The translations under genes were made by a program, and so were the position numbers. 64,000 bases of DNA from NCBI RefSeq assembly GCF_008728515.1, contig NC_044991.1:38086968-38150967 (forward strand), written 5' to 3'. The DNA comes from Papio anubis. Its lineage: Eukaryota > Chordata > Mammalia > Primates > Cercopithecidae. The notes under the pieces are model-generated. The model saw nothing but the letters and a program-made list of their open reading frames with translations, was not told the DNA's origin and did no database searches. Positions 12,576 through 25,165 of this stretch are shown one piece after another. Numbering within the stretch: the first letter of the stretch is position 1; each line of letters opens with the position of its first letter.

Positions 12576-13588
12576 ATTGAAAAAAGTTATTGAATTCCAC
12601 AACATCTGCTTCTAGGATTTTGGATAAGGGTTTTGTGGACCCGTATATTATTAGAACCATCATCCTCACTGGTAGTAGATATAAATACAAACTCTGAAGA
12701 GTCTTCTTGATAGTTTTGTATTGGGGGGCTGACTTCTGATCAAGGTTGATTAGTTAGCTATGAGAGATATTATAGACTGTTTCAGCCAGCCACACTCAAG
12801 ATACCGTGTAGCATGATTTAGCCAAAATATCACAGGCTGGGAAGTGAAAGACTACAGTTTCCAGACTCATGTCCAGTGTAGGTTCTACATGGGACTGAGT
12901 TTCATCCAGAGAGACGGCCCAGTGCAGGACTTGGACGATGGACATGAACACCATGAGGTGGAGACTCTGCCTCCACCCCGTGGAACAACCTGAGGAGGTG
13001 GTTCCACTGCATTTCTTGCTTTTGCTGGCAAGCCTGGCTGTGGCAGTATTTGGTGTCAGCTGTAGCAGAATCCCATGGGGGCAGAAATCAGGGTTTAGTG
13101 TACCGATTTTGCTGGTGTGGATTATGCCAGAGAGGATTGGTCGTAGAGCTGGCAACTGTTGTGGCAGTTTTTCAGTTCCACGAATTCCTCACTGTGGCAG
13201 AGACTGGCTAGGCCTGCGGGGCCATTTTCTGAATTTTTCGTGGAAGGCAGGCTGAAGCCTGCTCCTCCAGCCCATTCAAGGAATTGCACAAAGCACCCAT
13301 TACTGGCAGTACATTGCTTTCTGTTGAAACTAGCTAGAGAGGATTTTGCTGTCTGCAATGGAATTCTAGCGGAGAGACGAACCATGGTACTCACAGTGTG
13401 GCTGAGGAAGAGGAGATGATCTGGCCCTGCCCTTTCCTGGTTAATGTGTGCATGCTTTGCCAGGCTTTGCAATCTGTAGTTTCTTTTGAACAATCCATTA
13501 AATGTTCATGTCAATTTTGTGGGGGGTTAGTTTAGTTAAAACCAGAACCAGATACACAAAAGCTGCAGTAGGTTCCAAAGTTAACTAA
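12576..13588. other. Unclassified stretch with long open frames on both strands
   Basis: Between 12,796 and 13,493 frames of 86-123 codons are open on both strands. None of the products is recognised, none has a clear start context, and no splice pair stands out. The base composition is more GC-rich than the adjacent L1. It could be an unrecognised LTR or an old retrocopy. Confidence 0.35.
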
Positions 13589-13888
13589 TAAGGGCTGGGT
13601 GTGGTGGCTCATGCCTGTAGTCCCAGCACTCTGGGAGGCCGAGGCAGGTGGATCACCTGAGGTCAGGAGTTTGAGACCAGCCTGGGCAACATGGTGAAAC
13701 CCCGTCTCTACTAAAAATACAAAAATTAGCAGGGCATGGTAGCTCATGCCTGCAATCCCAGCTACTCAGGAGACTGAGGCAGGAGAATCACTTGAACCCG
13801 GCAGGCAGAGGTTGCAATAAGCCAAGATTGTGTCACTGTGCTCCAGCCTGGGTGACAGAGCGAGATTCTGTCTCAAACACAAAAGCAA
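13589..13888 (+). mobile_element. AluS-like element
   Basis: It starts 'gggctgggtgtggtggctca' and ends in an A-rich tail with 'caaacacaaaagcaaaaaca'. Both arms are complete. Confidence 0.88.
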
Positions 13889-15689
13889 AAACAAAGTTAA
13901 TTAATAAAGTTGACCCCTCCAAGCTGTGACACTGTCCCATTACGGTATGTTGAGGCCACGTAGGATGCACAGCTGTCTTCCATCTGGCTCAAGAGGGCAC
14001 CCATGTGTGTGCTTTGAATACTAATAAAACACAATTTCTCTCTTTTTTTAAGATAAAATTATAAATAGAAGTTGTAATATTTTCTTCCTCCACACATGAA
14101 TTATCCTGGGCATCTTCTGAGGTATTTTATCAGAGAAGCAAAATTATTCTCATGTCCCAAACATAATTATTATTATTATTATTGCCAATCGTCTTATATA
14201 GGTAAATGATGAGTCAAACACAACAACTGCTTTTTCTAAAGAATGGTCATTGCATGATGGAAAACCTACTCCTATTTGTCCTGTATGAAGGAAATTTGAC
14301 AGAAAGTCAGGAAACTGATTCTGGTCCTATTGGTGCCACTGTCTCGGTTGTGGCACGTGGCAAGCCCAGCTACTCTGGTTCTCCCTTGCCTCACCTGTAC
14401 GAGACAAGTGTGTGGGGCTGCAGTTAGGGTTTGCCTGGCACCTGGGTTCCCAGGAAGGAGAGCTGTGCTGTCTGCAAGCTTGCTGCAGATCTTATTTCTA
14501 GGAGCAAATAGCAGTTCCCCTTCAATTCTTTTCATCTCATAGTGCAATCATCTAAAATAGTTACTGGGTAGTGGGATTAGGTATAGATTTTATATTCTAC
14601 TTGGCATTTGAAATATTTTTCTGCATTCTCTGTAATAAACACACATTGCTTTTGTAGTGGAACATTTTAAAAATTAAACAAATACGCTTAATTAAATAGC
14701 CCTCAAAAAGAAACCTACAGAGACTCAGGTGTAGGAGGGAAAGAAGGAGAATGCTGCACCTGTGACTCCCAACTGCTCAGGTGGCTTCAAAGCGTCTCTT
14801 TGCAATTGTTAGTTTGCCATAAAAAATTTAGGCAGGCAGGCCAGTTCCTTCTCATGGCTCAGTAGACTGAGAACATGGTTTCTGAAATGCATTTATTTTC
14901 ACAGTTCCAACAACAGTAAAACAACTCCGTTGTTTCTTGGAGTTTGGTGAAGAGGTATTTATATTAAAGCAGCTTAGTGCCTTAAAGATAACCACGGCTC
15001 ATCAGCTATTATTTTAAACTCATAATCACCTTCAACCACATGCTGCCAGATGAGTATGTAATGAAATGGAGGAAGAAAATCTATAAAGGACTTTAACTCC
15101 TGCTGTACAAGTTTGAAAAGAACGGCGATTTTTCGAAGATGTGCAGAGGGACAGAAGTCAGTTCTGAACATACCAGTCAGTGTTCCTAAACCCCAAATCA
15201 AGACTGGGGCTCTGACAACAAGACAGGATGTTAGTAATCAAGGTAGTCTTGATAACTCTGGTAGGGAAGTGCCAGGCTGCCTGGGGTTGGCCAGCTGAGC
15301 CTGAAACAAGTATAAGGATAGGGTGAGATAGAATTTTTATCTCACTCAGCAAGGCCGAGTGTCCCTTGTAAGGCCTGCAGAGTGACCAGGTGCCCCAGAA
15401 AGCTTACCTGTTCCACCCCTTCTCCCACACCAGCCCCCACCCCACCTGTACACCTTTGGTACATGATCTGGAAAGAATGTTTTCTCAGTGACCCCACAAA
15501 AGCAGGCACAGAGGGAAATTACTTCCTCTTTCTCCACTGGGCCTTCACTGAGCACACATCTGTTAGCTTCCACATCGGCAGGTCAGAAACTCGGATCCAA
15601 ATGGGGCTGGCGATTAGCATTTTAGGGAACAATTGTTCATAGATGCTGCGTCCAACACACCCACTCCAAATTCCATGAATGCGACTGGC
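13889..15689. other. Non-coding stretch
   Basis: It contains a short (ATT)n at about 14,167-14,184. A phase-compatible but poorly spliced candidate exon at 15,030-15,163 is discussed under findings. Nothing else is recognised. Confidence 0.45.
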
Positions 15690-15800
15690 CTACAGCAGCA
15701 CCGTCCAACACAGCTTTCCACAACAATGGAAATGCTCTCTTCTCCGCTGTCTGATATGGTCGCCACTCGTCACATGAGGCAGTTGACTATCATAGTGGAC
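15690..15800 (+). mobile_element. hAT-type MITE fragment (CAGCACTGTCCAA family)
   Basis: 'cagcagcaccgtccaacaca' followed by 'caatggaaatgctctcttct' and 'tctgatatggtcgccactcg' resembles a common non-autonomous hAT element. A related copy is at 36,525-36,716. The exact family name is uncertain. Confidence 0.5.
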
Positions 15801-16430
15801 AGTGCAGGTCTAAAGTATTAGTGATTATTGACAATGCATGAAACAATGTTCCAAAGCAACTTTTAAAACTATATGGCATTAGATTCTAGACATACTTTAC
15901 AACTCAAACAGCTCATAATTTTACATTTTAAATGATATTAAGAACGTCTTTGGCTGCTTTGGGTGCCCAGTGGTTTGAAATGAAATCATTTTTAAGTGAA
16001 GCTTATATGGAATCATCTGATCCATCCTTTTGCTATAAAGTGCCCTGGGAGGTACATTATCGACTCTCATCTTAGCACATTTATTCTAAGTAAAGCACAA
16101 GATTTCTCACTTATTTAATTATTGATAATGACCTCTCTCTAAATAAATTTTTTTCTTAGAGCGTGACTCTGAAAACAAGCATATTCAATGTCATATGTAA
16201 TCCCATATAGACACTTTTAAAAATAAGGTATAGCAAGCACATATACGAATGCAATTTTAAAACATTTGCTCATTTAGATTATTAAAAGAAGCACTGCATT
16301 TTCTTAAATCTGTATTAATTTTGGAGGGGGAGGGAATACTGCATAGAAGGCTGGAAGTGTTTCTGTCTCTCCATAAAGGCTAATATTGACGTATAGCGAA
16401 CGTGAACACACGAGCTAAGGTCATTACAAA

Positions 16431-16665
16431 GCTCTGCCCTTGTACAGTACTTTACATACTTTTAAAAAACTTTTTGCACTTGTACTTTACTTTCCATCAA
16501 CATATACTTTTATCCCATGATGTGGGAAGATTTATCATGGATTACATCTCCATTTTATGGGTGAGGAAACTGATGCTCAATGAGATTAAATGGCTTGTTC
16601 AAGTTCACAAAGCTGATAAGCAAGAAGTCAGGAATGTGACCCCACTGTTGGTCTTAGTCTAGTGT
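16431..16665 (+). repeat. MIR element
   Basis: 'ctccattttatgggtgagga', 'aactgatgctcaatgagatt', 'ggcttgttcaagttcacaaa' and 'gctgataagcaagaagtcag' follow the MIR core in order. Confidence 0.75.
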
Positions 16666-19351
16666 CCTTTCCACGCTAAGGAAAGTGAGGATTTGCTTTC
16701 ACCGATTGTACGAGTTTCAAACTAAATTCTCTTAGGATATATACCAAGTGTGTACAGGGGCACAGGACAAAGAGGGTGGTCGGGGTGGCAGCTAAGAAGA
16801 CAAGGGCGGGGGCTATGGATAACTGGGAGGTGGCAGTGGTGGGCTCACCATACGATATTTCTTCGTTTTTATAAAGCTTGGTGAAGAGTTCAGTTTTTTC
16901 CGTAATATTGCAGACATGAGTCAGCAGACGTGTGTGAATTGTGTCTCACACTATATGATTTGTCTCATGTATGGTTCACATTTCAGCACGGTCTTCCGGG
17001 ATGCAGGGCCATCCCTGTGCTGAAATTGTCTCCCCTGAGTATTAATATGTGATTTAAATATACATATTTCCTTTCAAATACTGAAACACTAGTTTTCTTG
17101 TATAGCCAGGGAGAATGCCAGCGCCTTCCTTTGCCTGCCTGGAAAGGGCGAGGTAAGGACTGCGGGAGTGCACGTTGACTAAGTGGGGTGGGGAATCCTG
17201 GTGGAGAGTTACCTGTTAATAGACACGGGCTCCCACCCTCACCCCCAACTTCAGATTGATGTTAACCAGGGCTCAATTTCCTCCCTCATTTCTTACATTC
17301 TCATAAACAAAAGCCTTAAACATAAAACGAAATCTTGGCTATTCGAGGGGGATACTCATGTTTCTTTCATTCATTCATGGGCACTATCCCTCAGGCAAAG
17401 ATTCTCACTAACACTAGTGAGACTGAGGCACTTGAAATCAGAATTTATACATTCCTGATACCTCAAAACCATAAAAAAATCTCAATCCGAGCCTTTCTAA
17501 TAAGTCCTAACATGATATGCCAAGTGATATTTTCATGGTAAATGCGGTGAATGTTTAAAAGTTCACACTTCATGCAGAACTCCGTGTGTTCATTCCTCTG
17601 AACATTCATTTTGGACTATGCAAATGGGTGAGTCTACTTTTCTTCCACACTATCATCTTTGGCATGAGTATCTGAGAAGGGACATGTGCTGGCTATAATT
17701 TCAGGGCAGTTCAAACATGGTCTCACCTTTCATCCCAGGAAAGGTTAGTTCCACACAAATGCCATAATGGAGAGATGTGAGGAGGTGACATATGCTAAAA
17801 AAGACCCCTAGTTTTCATCAGAACAGGATTGCCAATAAAAACGGACACATGTTGTGTCCAGTGGACTTGGGCCTCCTCCTTGGTCTATGCTTCCAGATCT
17901 AAGGTTGACCATCTTGGGAACAAGTAAGGTTCAAAAATTTGAGTTTGGTCTCATGGCCTGTGGAATAGTAGCAGAAACGTCTCTGGGTATGGATCTGCCT
18001 GTTGGAGTAAGAAGGCCGAGGCATGATCAATGAGGAATCCCCAGAGTATGTGAGCACACTGACCTCGATTGCCTTTTATGAGGGCAGAGAAATAGCCTGT
18101 AATTGAATGAGTGGGAAGCAAAAGGAAGAGAATGGATTTTGATTTTTAGCAAATCATTTGGGAAGGATTCTTTGCGAGGCTGGTCACACAGAACTGGCAC
18201 GATCTGAAGTGAAACAGATGGGCAGGAACCCTTACAGAGTCTAGAGAGAGCAGGTCAGTGGCCTGGCACACAGCCACAGGGAAGCGCAAGAGGGATGAGG
18301 TGGATACTGGGAGAATTACCATACACCACCTTTCAGGTATGGACCAAAAAATTGAGAAACTGGAGTGGGCAGTCATCATTCAAGAAGATTTTGATAAGTC
18401 TGGAAAAACAAGTACCTGGAATGTAGTGTGCAATTTACCACTGAACATAGCAAAAGGCTGCTGAATACGGAAGCACAGAAAAACATTTCGAAGTCATGAT
18501 TAAATGATTCCAACTGGAGTCAAATCAACAAATTAGGGGGCCACATGGGCTGGCAGCATCCTGCTTTGCAGCTCCAAAGACAGATAACACAAGGTGGCTT
18601 TCCTGAGGGAAGAACTTCTGGAGCCTCACAGCTCAAAAAGGTAATGGCAGCCTTTTAAAGGGCTGCTCAAATCCCATTTAGAACATTGTGCACAGCAACA
18701 CTCAGCCACTAAATGTAGGCCACTGGAGTGTGTGGGGACGTGTGGAGGCGGTGGTGGCGCGGGCGTGAGGACCGGGCTGTCTGAGGGCAGTCTTTGAGAG
18801 CTGAGCATGTTAAGATGTGAAAATGAAGCAGACTCAAGAAAGCCGGGAAGACACGGGACAGGGTTGTTCAAGTCCCTGACAGGCAGCATCTCAGGAAGCC
18901 ACCTCAGTTTCCACTCTCCTCTCCACCCACAGCTCCCATTTCCCCACTTCTCCACACCCTCGCTGAAGTTCCTTTCGCCCCCAGTGTCCTGAAGGAGGAG
19001 CATTTTCAGCAGGGCAGAGGTGCTGCCATTCTAAACACTGCCAAGGGACTTGGCAGGCGGGGGCACTGTGAGGTTTCGGAGAGGTGGGTGCAGGTGTGTG
19101 TGAGCGTGTGACTGGGCGTGTGAGTGTACATTATGAGTGCTGTGAGTGTGCATGAGTGTGTGCACACGTGTGAGTGTGCATGAGTGGGGCCTGTGGGGGC
19201 ATAAATGCTTTTAAGGGGAAGATTGGGGAAAGGAAGATTTTTAGTAACATATTTGTGTGACTTTAAATGCTGGTTGGTTCAGAAAGCAACAAATGATATA
19301 AAATTGGCTCTATTCTTTTTCCAAAGTAGTAAATCAATCAACTGATCAAAT

Positions 19352-19384
<33 letters not shown>

Positions 19385-20829
19385 AAGCACGCACACACAC
19401 AGAGTCACCAATGGATTAGTTCTCTCACTCTATTCGGTGCCAATGGTTTGTACTGGCACTCAGAGGTAAAAACAAAGAATAAAATATAGGTGGAATCTAA
19501 GCCAGCCTGGGCCGCAGACCCTTCGCTTACTGTGGTCCCGTGACAGCTGTCTGCCTGTGCATCATGGCGGCTGACGGCTCGGCCGCCACCTCGTGTCCCC
19601 ATATGGTTCCAAGTGAGCCCCTCGCAGGCAGCCAGGGTCTGCCCGGGAGGCCTTGGCTACCACAGCAACATCTGACCCGCAGGGCTGCCACCGTTCCCAT
19701 TGGCACAGCTAGTGCCTGCGCTGTTTTGGCCCTCGATGGAGTGAGAACAGATAGGGGAAAGTGGAGAGGAGGGATCCAACGGATCTCTCTGAGTGTGGGG
19801 AGGAACTGATACTGAAGTCATGCCTGACTTGCAGAACAACAATGCAGCTGGTTAACTGTCAGCCCTCCCGGCAGCAGCGAGCACTGAGGAAGGTGCCCCA
19901 GCCGTGGTGGATGGAAGTGCGCAAATGAAATGTGCCTGGTCTGAACAAGAGAGGTTGCTGATGCTGCCAAGGTCAGGAAAACAATGGGTAATCATATCGC
20001 GGCCAAAATCAGCTCAACCATTCACCCTGCTTGGAAAGAGCCTCGCCAGTCGATCTGACAACAGACAGGGCAGGAGTGCTGGTCCAAAAATTAGCACTAG
20101 GACCTGGCAGCGTTTCATGGCACTTGAAAAGAACGTGGCCGCAGCTGCACGTACCCGCTAACACCCGCCTGGAGTGACTGACAAGGCACAGCGGTGCTCT
20201 CAGAACCTCACTTAGAAATGACTGGCGGCCATCTTCCTGTCCCTGCTCCTTTCTGAAAGATGTCTATTGGCCCCTCCTGATAGCCGGTGTCACCCCGTCT
20301 TGCCATCCCAAACACTCGTCACAAATCAAATTAACTTTTGAAATTATTACTCTTGTCAGTTAACAGCGGCACCCCCTGTAATAGTCTCAAACTCACCAAG
20401 TCTGTTTCAGAATCACCTCCTATTTAGGGAGAAACAAAACAGGTAGGGCTTTGAATATGGTCAAATGTGAAAACTTTTTTTTTTTTCCCAGAAAGTCTTA
20501 GCATATCATTCCCCACCAACCAAAATCTTTCTGTAACAAACAACTGATTCTCCCCTAACTCAAATATTTTGGGTAAGGTTTACCACAACTATAAAATCCT
20601 ATATATAAGTGAAGGAGCAAATGAATTCATTTTAAAAATACTTGTGGTTTTCATTATTTAAAATAAGTATTGGAGCCAAGCCTACAAGGAGGAGGGAAAG
20701 CTCATGATTTCAAATTTTGATACTTATCAAAATGTAGGTTATATTTGAAAGCATTAGGAAGACATCCTTACACGTAAAAGGTTTCAGGGACTAAGTACTC
20801 TTTCTGAAAAATAAAAATAAAAATCCATT
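16666..20829. other. Non-coding single-copy stretch with simple repeats
   Basis: No exon is seen. It has a degenerate GT-rich patch at 19,085-19,192 and a (CT)n(CA)n microsatellite at 19,351-19,384. The part from about 19,500 to 20,300 is more GC-rich, with scattered CpG, but is too weak to call a CpG island. Confidence 0.45.
19351..19384 (+). repeat. (CT)n(CA)n microsatellite
   Basis: About seven CT units pass directly into about nine CA units, followed by further CA-rich text to 19,401. Confidence 0.85.
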
Positions 20830-20998
20830 CATGATAAGAACGCTTAGAAAACCAGTAATCAAAAGGAACTTTCTTAATCTGATAAAGGACATCTATAAAA
20901 ATATACATATGGCAACTATTACACACTTAATTTTGAACCCTTTCCCTTTCAGATTAAGAATGGGGCAAGGGCACCATCCCTCACTACTCCTACTTAAC

Positions 20999-21303
20999 TT
21001 TTTATTTTTATTTTTAGTTTTGAGACACAAATTCACTCTGTTGCCCAGGCTAGAGTGCAGTGGAGCCATCTCGGCTCACTGCAACCTCCGCCTCCCAGGT
21101 TCAAGTGATTCTCATGTCTCAACCTCTCAGACAGCTGGGATTACAAGTGTGAGCCACTACACCTGGCTTATTTTCATATTTTTAGTAGAGACGGGGTTTC
21201 CCCATGTTGTCCAGGCTGGTCTCGAACTCCTGATCTCAGGTGATTTGCATGCCTCAGTCTCCCAAGGTGCTGGGATTACAGGTGTGAGCCACCTCACCCC
21301 GCC
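20999..21303 (-). mobile_element. AluS-like element (reverse)
   Basis: A T-rich start 'ttttatttttatttttag' leads into 'acaaattcactctgttgccc' and the element ends 'gtgagccacctcaccccgcc'. It is inserted in the L1M. Confidence 0.88.
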
Positions 21304-22775
21304 AATCTTTTAATTACAAATCTTAGCCAGTGCAGTAAAGCAAGAAAGGAAATAAATATTATAAAAGTTGGAAAAGAAGAAACAAAGCTGTCACTATTTG
21401 CAGATGATATAATTTTTCTACTTGGAAAATCTAAAAATCTACAGGTAAATTATTCAAAACTTTCAGAATACAGAACTATACTAAAGTTAGTTCATCTCTA
21501 TACACAAGCATCAATTCATTAAAAAAATGACATTTATAACAGAAAGAACAATATAACGCATCTTGGATCATATCCAACAAAAGTTGCACAAGCCATTCAT
21601 GGATAAAATGATAAACCTTTATTGAAAGACATTAAAGAATACCTAAATTGAGAGCTATACTACGTTATAATATTGGACTCAATATCAAAGATGTCGATGT
21701 CTAATTGATCTAAGATTTAATGCATTTCCTATCAAATCCAGTGGGGCTTTTCATGGATCCTGACAAGTTGATTATAAAACTATTAGAAGAATGAAAGGAC
21801 AAAAATACCCAAGACGCTCTTGAAGAAGACAAGCATTCTATTAAATTAAGAATATTGTTGACATCCTAAAGAAAGTAAAAAGACAAGCCTCAACGTTGGT
21901 TAAAAATATATAACCAACACAAGTTTGTATTCCATTTGTTGATAAATAACTTCTGTGAATTAATAATGAGAAGACACCCCCGCTCCATGGATAAATATCA
22001 TGAATTGGAATTTCACAGAAACTACCACAAATGGCCCATGAACAAATGAAAAGGCAGCTAACTGCATCATTAAGTGGGGAAAAGCGGATTAAAGCCCTAG
22101 GAGGATACCTTTGTATGCTACTAGACTGGCCAAATTTAAAAGTCTAACAGTACCAAGCCTTGGCAGATCTGTGGAACAAGAGGTGCTCTCTCATTCACTG
22201 CTGGGGGAAATTTAAATAAATACGACAGTCATGTGTCACTCAACGACGGGAATAGGTCCTGAGAAACACATTGCTGGCAACCATCCTAGAGTGCACGTAC
22301 ACAAACGTAGACGGTCTAGTCTACTACTACACACCTGGCCTATATGCCCCTGTTGCTCCTAGGTTACAAACTTGTACAGGTTTCTATACTGAATACTGTA
22401 GGCAATTGTAACTCCGTAGTAAGTGTTTGTGTATCTAAACATAGAAAAGTGAAAATATGGCATAAAAGATTTTAAAAGGGTATACCTGTATAGGGTACTT
22501 CCCATGAATGGAGCTTACAGGACTGGAAGTTGCTCTAGGGCAGTTAGTGAGCTAGTGGTGAGTGAGTGCGAAGGCCTGCGACATTACCATACAATACTGA
22601 AGATATTATAAACAGTACATTTAGTCTACACTAAATGTATAGAAACATGTTTCTCAATCTTTATTATTCTTTAATAATAAGTTAACCTTTGCTTACCCTT
22701 TTTACCTTATAATTTTATTTCGTTTCAACTTTTTGACTCTTTTATAATAATAACATTTAGATTAAAACACAAGCA

Positions 22776-23092
22776 TGGCCAGGCACGGTGGCTCACGCCT
22801 GTAATCCCAGCACTTTGGGATGCTGAGGCGGGTGGATCACGAGGTCAGGAGATCGAGACCATCTTGGCTAACACAGTGAAACTCCGTCTCTACTAAAAAT
22901 ACAAAAAATTAGCCGAGCATGGTGGTGGGCACCTGTAGTCCCAGCTACTTGGGAGACTGAGGCAGGAGAATGGCGTGAACCTGGGAGGCGGAGCTTGCAG
23001 TAAGCCAAGATTACGCACTCCAGTCTGAGCAACAGAGCGAGACTCCATCTCAAAAAACAAACAAACAAATAACAACAACAAAAAAAACACAA
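22776..23092 (+). mobile_element. AluY/S-like element
   Basis: It starts 'ggccaggcacggtggctcac', carries 'gaggtcaggagatcgagacc', and ends in (CAAA)n/(CAA)n-rich tail text. Confidence 0.88.
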
Positions 23093-23098
23093 GCACAA

Positions 23099-23403
23099 GG
23101 CCAGGCACGGTGGCTCACGCCTGTAATCCCAGCATTTTGGGAGGCCAAGGTGGGTGGATCACCTGAGGCTGGGAATTGGAGACCAGCCTGGCCAACATGG
23201 TGAAACCCCGTCTGTACTAAAAATGCAAAAATAAACTGGGTGTGGTAGCACATGCCTGTAATCCCAGCTACTTGGGAGGTTGAGGCAGGAGAATTGCTTG
23301 AAACTGGGAGGCATAGGCTTCAGTGAGCCAAGATTATGCCACTGCACTCCAGCCTGGGCAACAGAGTGAGACTCCATCTCCAAAAAAAGAAGAAAAAAAA
23401 AAG
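23099..23403 (+). mobile_element. AluS-like element
   Basis: It starts 'ggccaggcacggtggctcac' immediately after the previous Alu tail and ends in an interrupted A-rich tail near 23,403. Confidence 0.88.
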
Positions 23404-23840
23404 GAACCCCATAAGCACACTGTATAGCTATATGCAAATATTTCTCTATGTCCTTATTTACAAAATTTTTTATTTTATTTTTTACTGTTTAAACTTTTTG
23501 TTAAAAACCAAGACACAAACACACACATTAGCCTAGGCCTGCAGGGTCAGGATCATCAATATCACTGTCTTCCACCTCCGCCTCTTGTCCCACTGGAAGG
23601 GCTTCGGGGCAGTAACACACATGGAGCTGCCGTCTCCTGTGATAATAATGCCTTCTGAATACCCCCTGAAGGACCTGTCTGAGACTGTTTTAGAGTTAAC
23701 TTTTTTTTTCATAAGTAGAAGGCATACACTCGAAAATAATGACAAAATGTATAGTATAGTAAATACATAAGCCAGTAACATGGTCATTCATTATCATCAG
23801 TGAGTATTCTGCAGTGGACATAACTGTGTGCTATACTTTT

Positions 23841-24134
23841 TTTTTTTTTTTGAGATGGAGTCTCGCTCTGTCACCCAGGCTGGAGTGCAGTGGCCAGATC
23901 TCAGCTCACTGCAAGCTCCGCCTCCCGGGTTCACGCCATTCTCCTGCCTCAGCCTCCCGAGTAGCTGGGACTACAGGCGTCCGCCACCTCGCCCGGCTAG
24001 TTTTTTGTATTTTTTAGTAGAGACGGGGTTTCACCATGTTAACCAGGATGGTCTCGATCTCCTGACCTCGTGATCCGCCCGTCTCAGCCTCCCAAAGTGC
24101 TGGGATTACAGGCTTGAGCCACCGCGCCCGGCCC
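23841..24134 (-). mobile_element. Old World monkey AluY-lineage insertion (reverse), with perfect TSD
   Basis: It is almost intact. The reverse complement carries GGCTCAAGCCTGTAATCCC, GAGACGGGCGGATCACGAG, ACTAGCCGGGCGAGGTGGCG and GAGATCTGGCCACTGCAC, a combination typical of cercopithecoid AluY copies. The 17-bp duplication CTGTGTGCTATACTTTT lies at 23,824-23,840 and 24,135-24,151. Confidence 0.9.
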
Positions 24135-24756
24135 CTGTGTGCTATACTTTTATACCAACTGGGTAGCACAGTAAGTTTGTTGACCCAGCATCCCCACAAA
24201 CACGTGAGTCATGCGTGGTGCTAGGTGACAGGAATGTGGCCCTTGGAGATGGAAATTTTTCAGCTTCATTAATATCTTATGGCACTACAATTATACGTGT
24301 GACCCACTGTTGACTGGAACGTCCTTATGTGGCACGTGACCATACTTAGGAAACATTTGGGCATCAACTAGTAAAGTTGAAGATATGCACGTCCTGTGAC
24401 CCAGCGGTTCTAGGGCTAGGACATCTCAGAGAGATTCTGCACATGAGGTACGTCCACAGTGTTCACAACGTCCACTTGTAACGGCCCTGAACTGGAACCA
24501 GTGTAAATACAGTCAACAGGAAAAGCCATGACTGAATCGTGACCATTATATGATGGAATACCACACAGCAGGGAGAACAATCAAACCACAGCTACGGACA
24601 TCATCCTGGATGCTTCTCACAAACACCGTGCTAAACAGAATGCTCGCTTTCTTTGGTAAGCCATAAACCTGAGTCAGAAGTAGGCACGGCAAATTAATAT
24701 ATTATTTAGGAAAACACATGTGTCTATGTACACGTCTTTAAAACAAGGGTTGACAA

Positions 24757-24945
24757 AGTATGACTAGGGGCAAATCCAGCCCAATGCCCATTTTGGTGAA
24801 CGAAGCTTTCTTGGGACGCAGCTGTGTCCATTTGTTTACACATCATCATGGCTTCTTTCTCACTACCAGGGCTGGGCTGAGTACTTGCAACTGAGGCTAT
24901 ATCTGCCCCTTATAGAAGAAGTTCACTGATCCTTGCTTTATAGGC
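24757..24945 (-). mobile_element. hAT-type MITE fragment ('ttggcaaact' family)
   Basis: 'aggggcaaatccagcccaat', 'gtccatttgtttacacatca' and 'gagtacttgcaactgaggct' match a common hAT element whose second copy is at 58,872-59,380. It is inserted in the L1M 3' part. The strand is arbitrary. Confidence 0.6.
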
Positions 24946-25165
24946 AACAGAGTGACAAACTCAAACTTCAGGACAGTGGCTACCTCCAAGAAGATGGGGG
25001 AGGGCTGTGATCAGAGAGGGACTTCCTAACTGCTAACGTAAGGAATTATTTCTTAACATAGGCAGTGGGCCCATAGATTTCCAGTACTTTTAAGTGTCCA
25101 TACATATTTCACATACTTTTTTGTTTGTATGATGCATTCTACAATTTAAAAAATTTTTAAGAGGC

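Larger units (their letters stand above)
22226..24347 (+). mobile_element. MER6/Tigger3-type DNA transposon, split by three Alus
   Basis: The left end CAGTCATGTGTCACTCAACG and the right end ...TGTGGCACGTGACCATA resemble inverted termini of the MER6/Tigger3 group. Characteristic internal text includes 'gtataccttgta'-like segments, 'gaatggagcttacaggactg', 'acacacacattagcctaggc' and 'ccacctccgcctcttgtccc'. It interrupts the L1M, which resumes on both sides. No transposase frame remains. Confidence 0.75.
20830..25165 (+). mobile_element. L1M ORF2-3' fragment split by younger insertions
   Basis: L1 text runs at 20,830-20,998 ('gaatggggcaagggcaccat'), 21,304-22,225 ('ctgtcactatttgcagatga', from the reverse-transcriptase region) and 24,348-25,165 ('gtgacccagcggttctaggg', 'gatggaataccacacagcag'). 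Between these sit an Alu, a Tigger-type transposon and a hAT fragment. All frames are broken. Confidence 0.7.

Noticed and set aside
19500..20300. Possible CpG island or promoter
   Set aside because: CpGs are scattered, GC content is only moderately raised, and no first exon or TATA/initiator arrangement is visible.
20831..21313. 160-codon plus-strand open frame
   Set aside because: It runs from L1M sequence into a reverse Alu. The second half is the common Alu-derived peptide.
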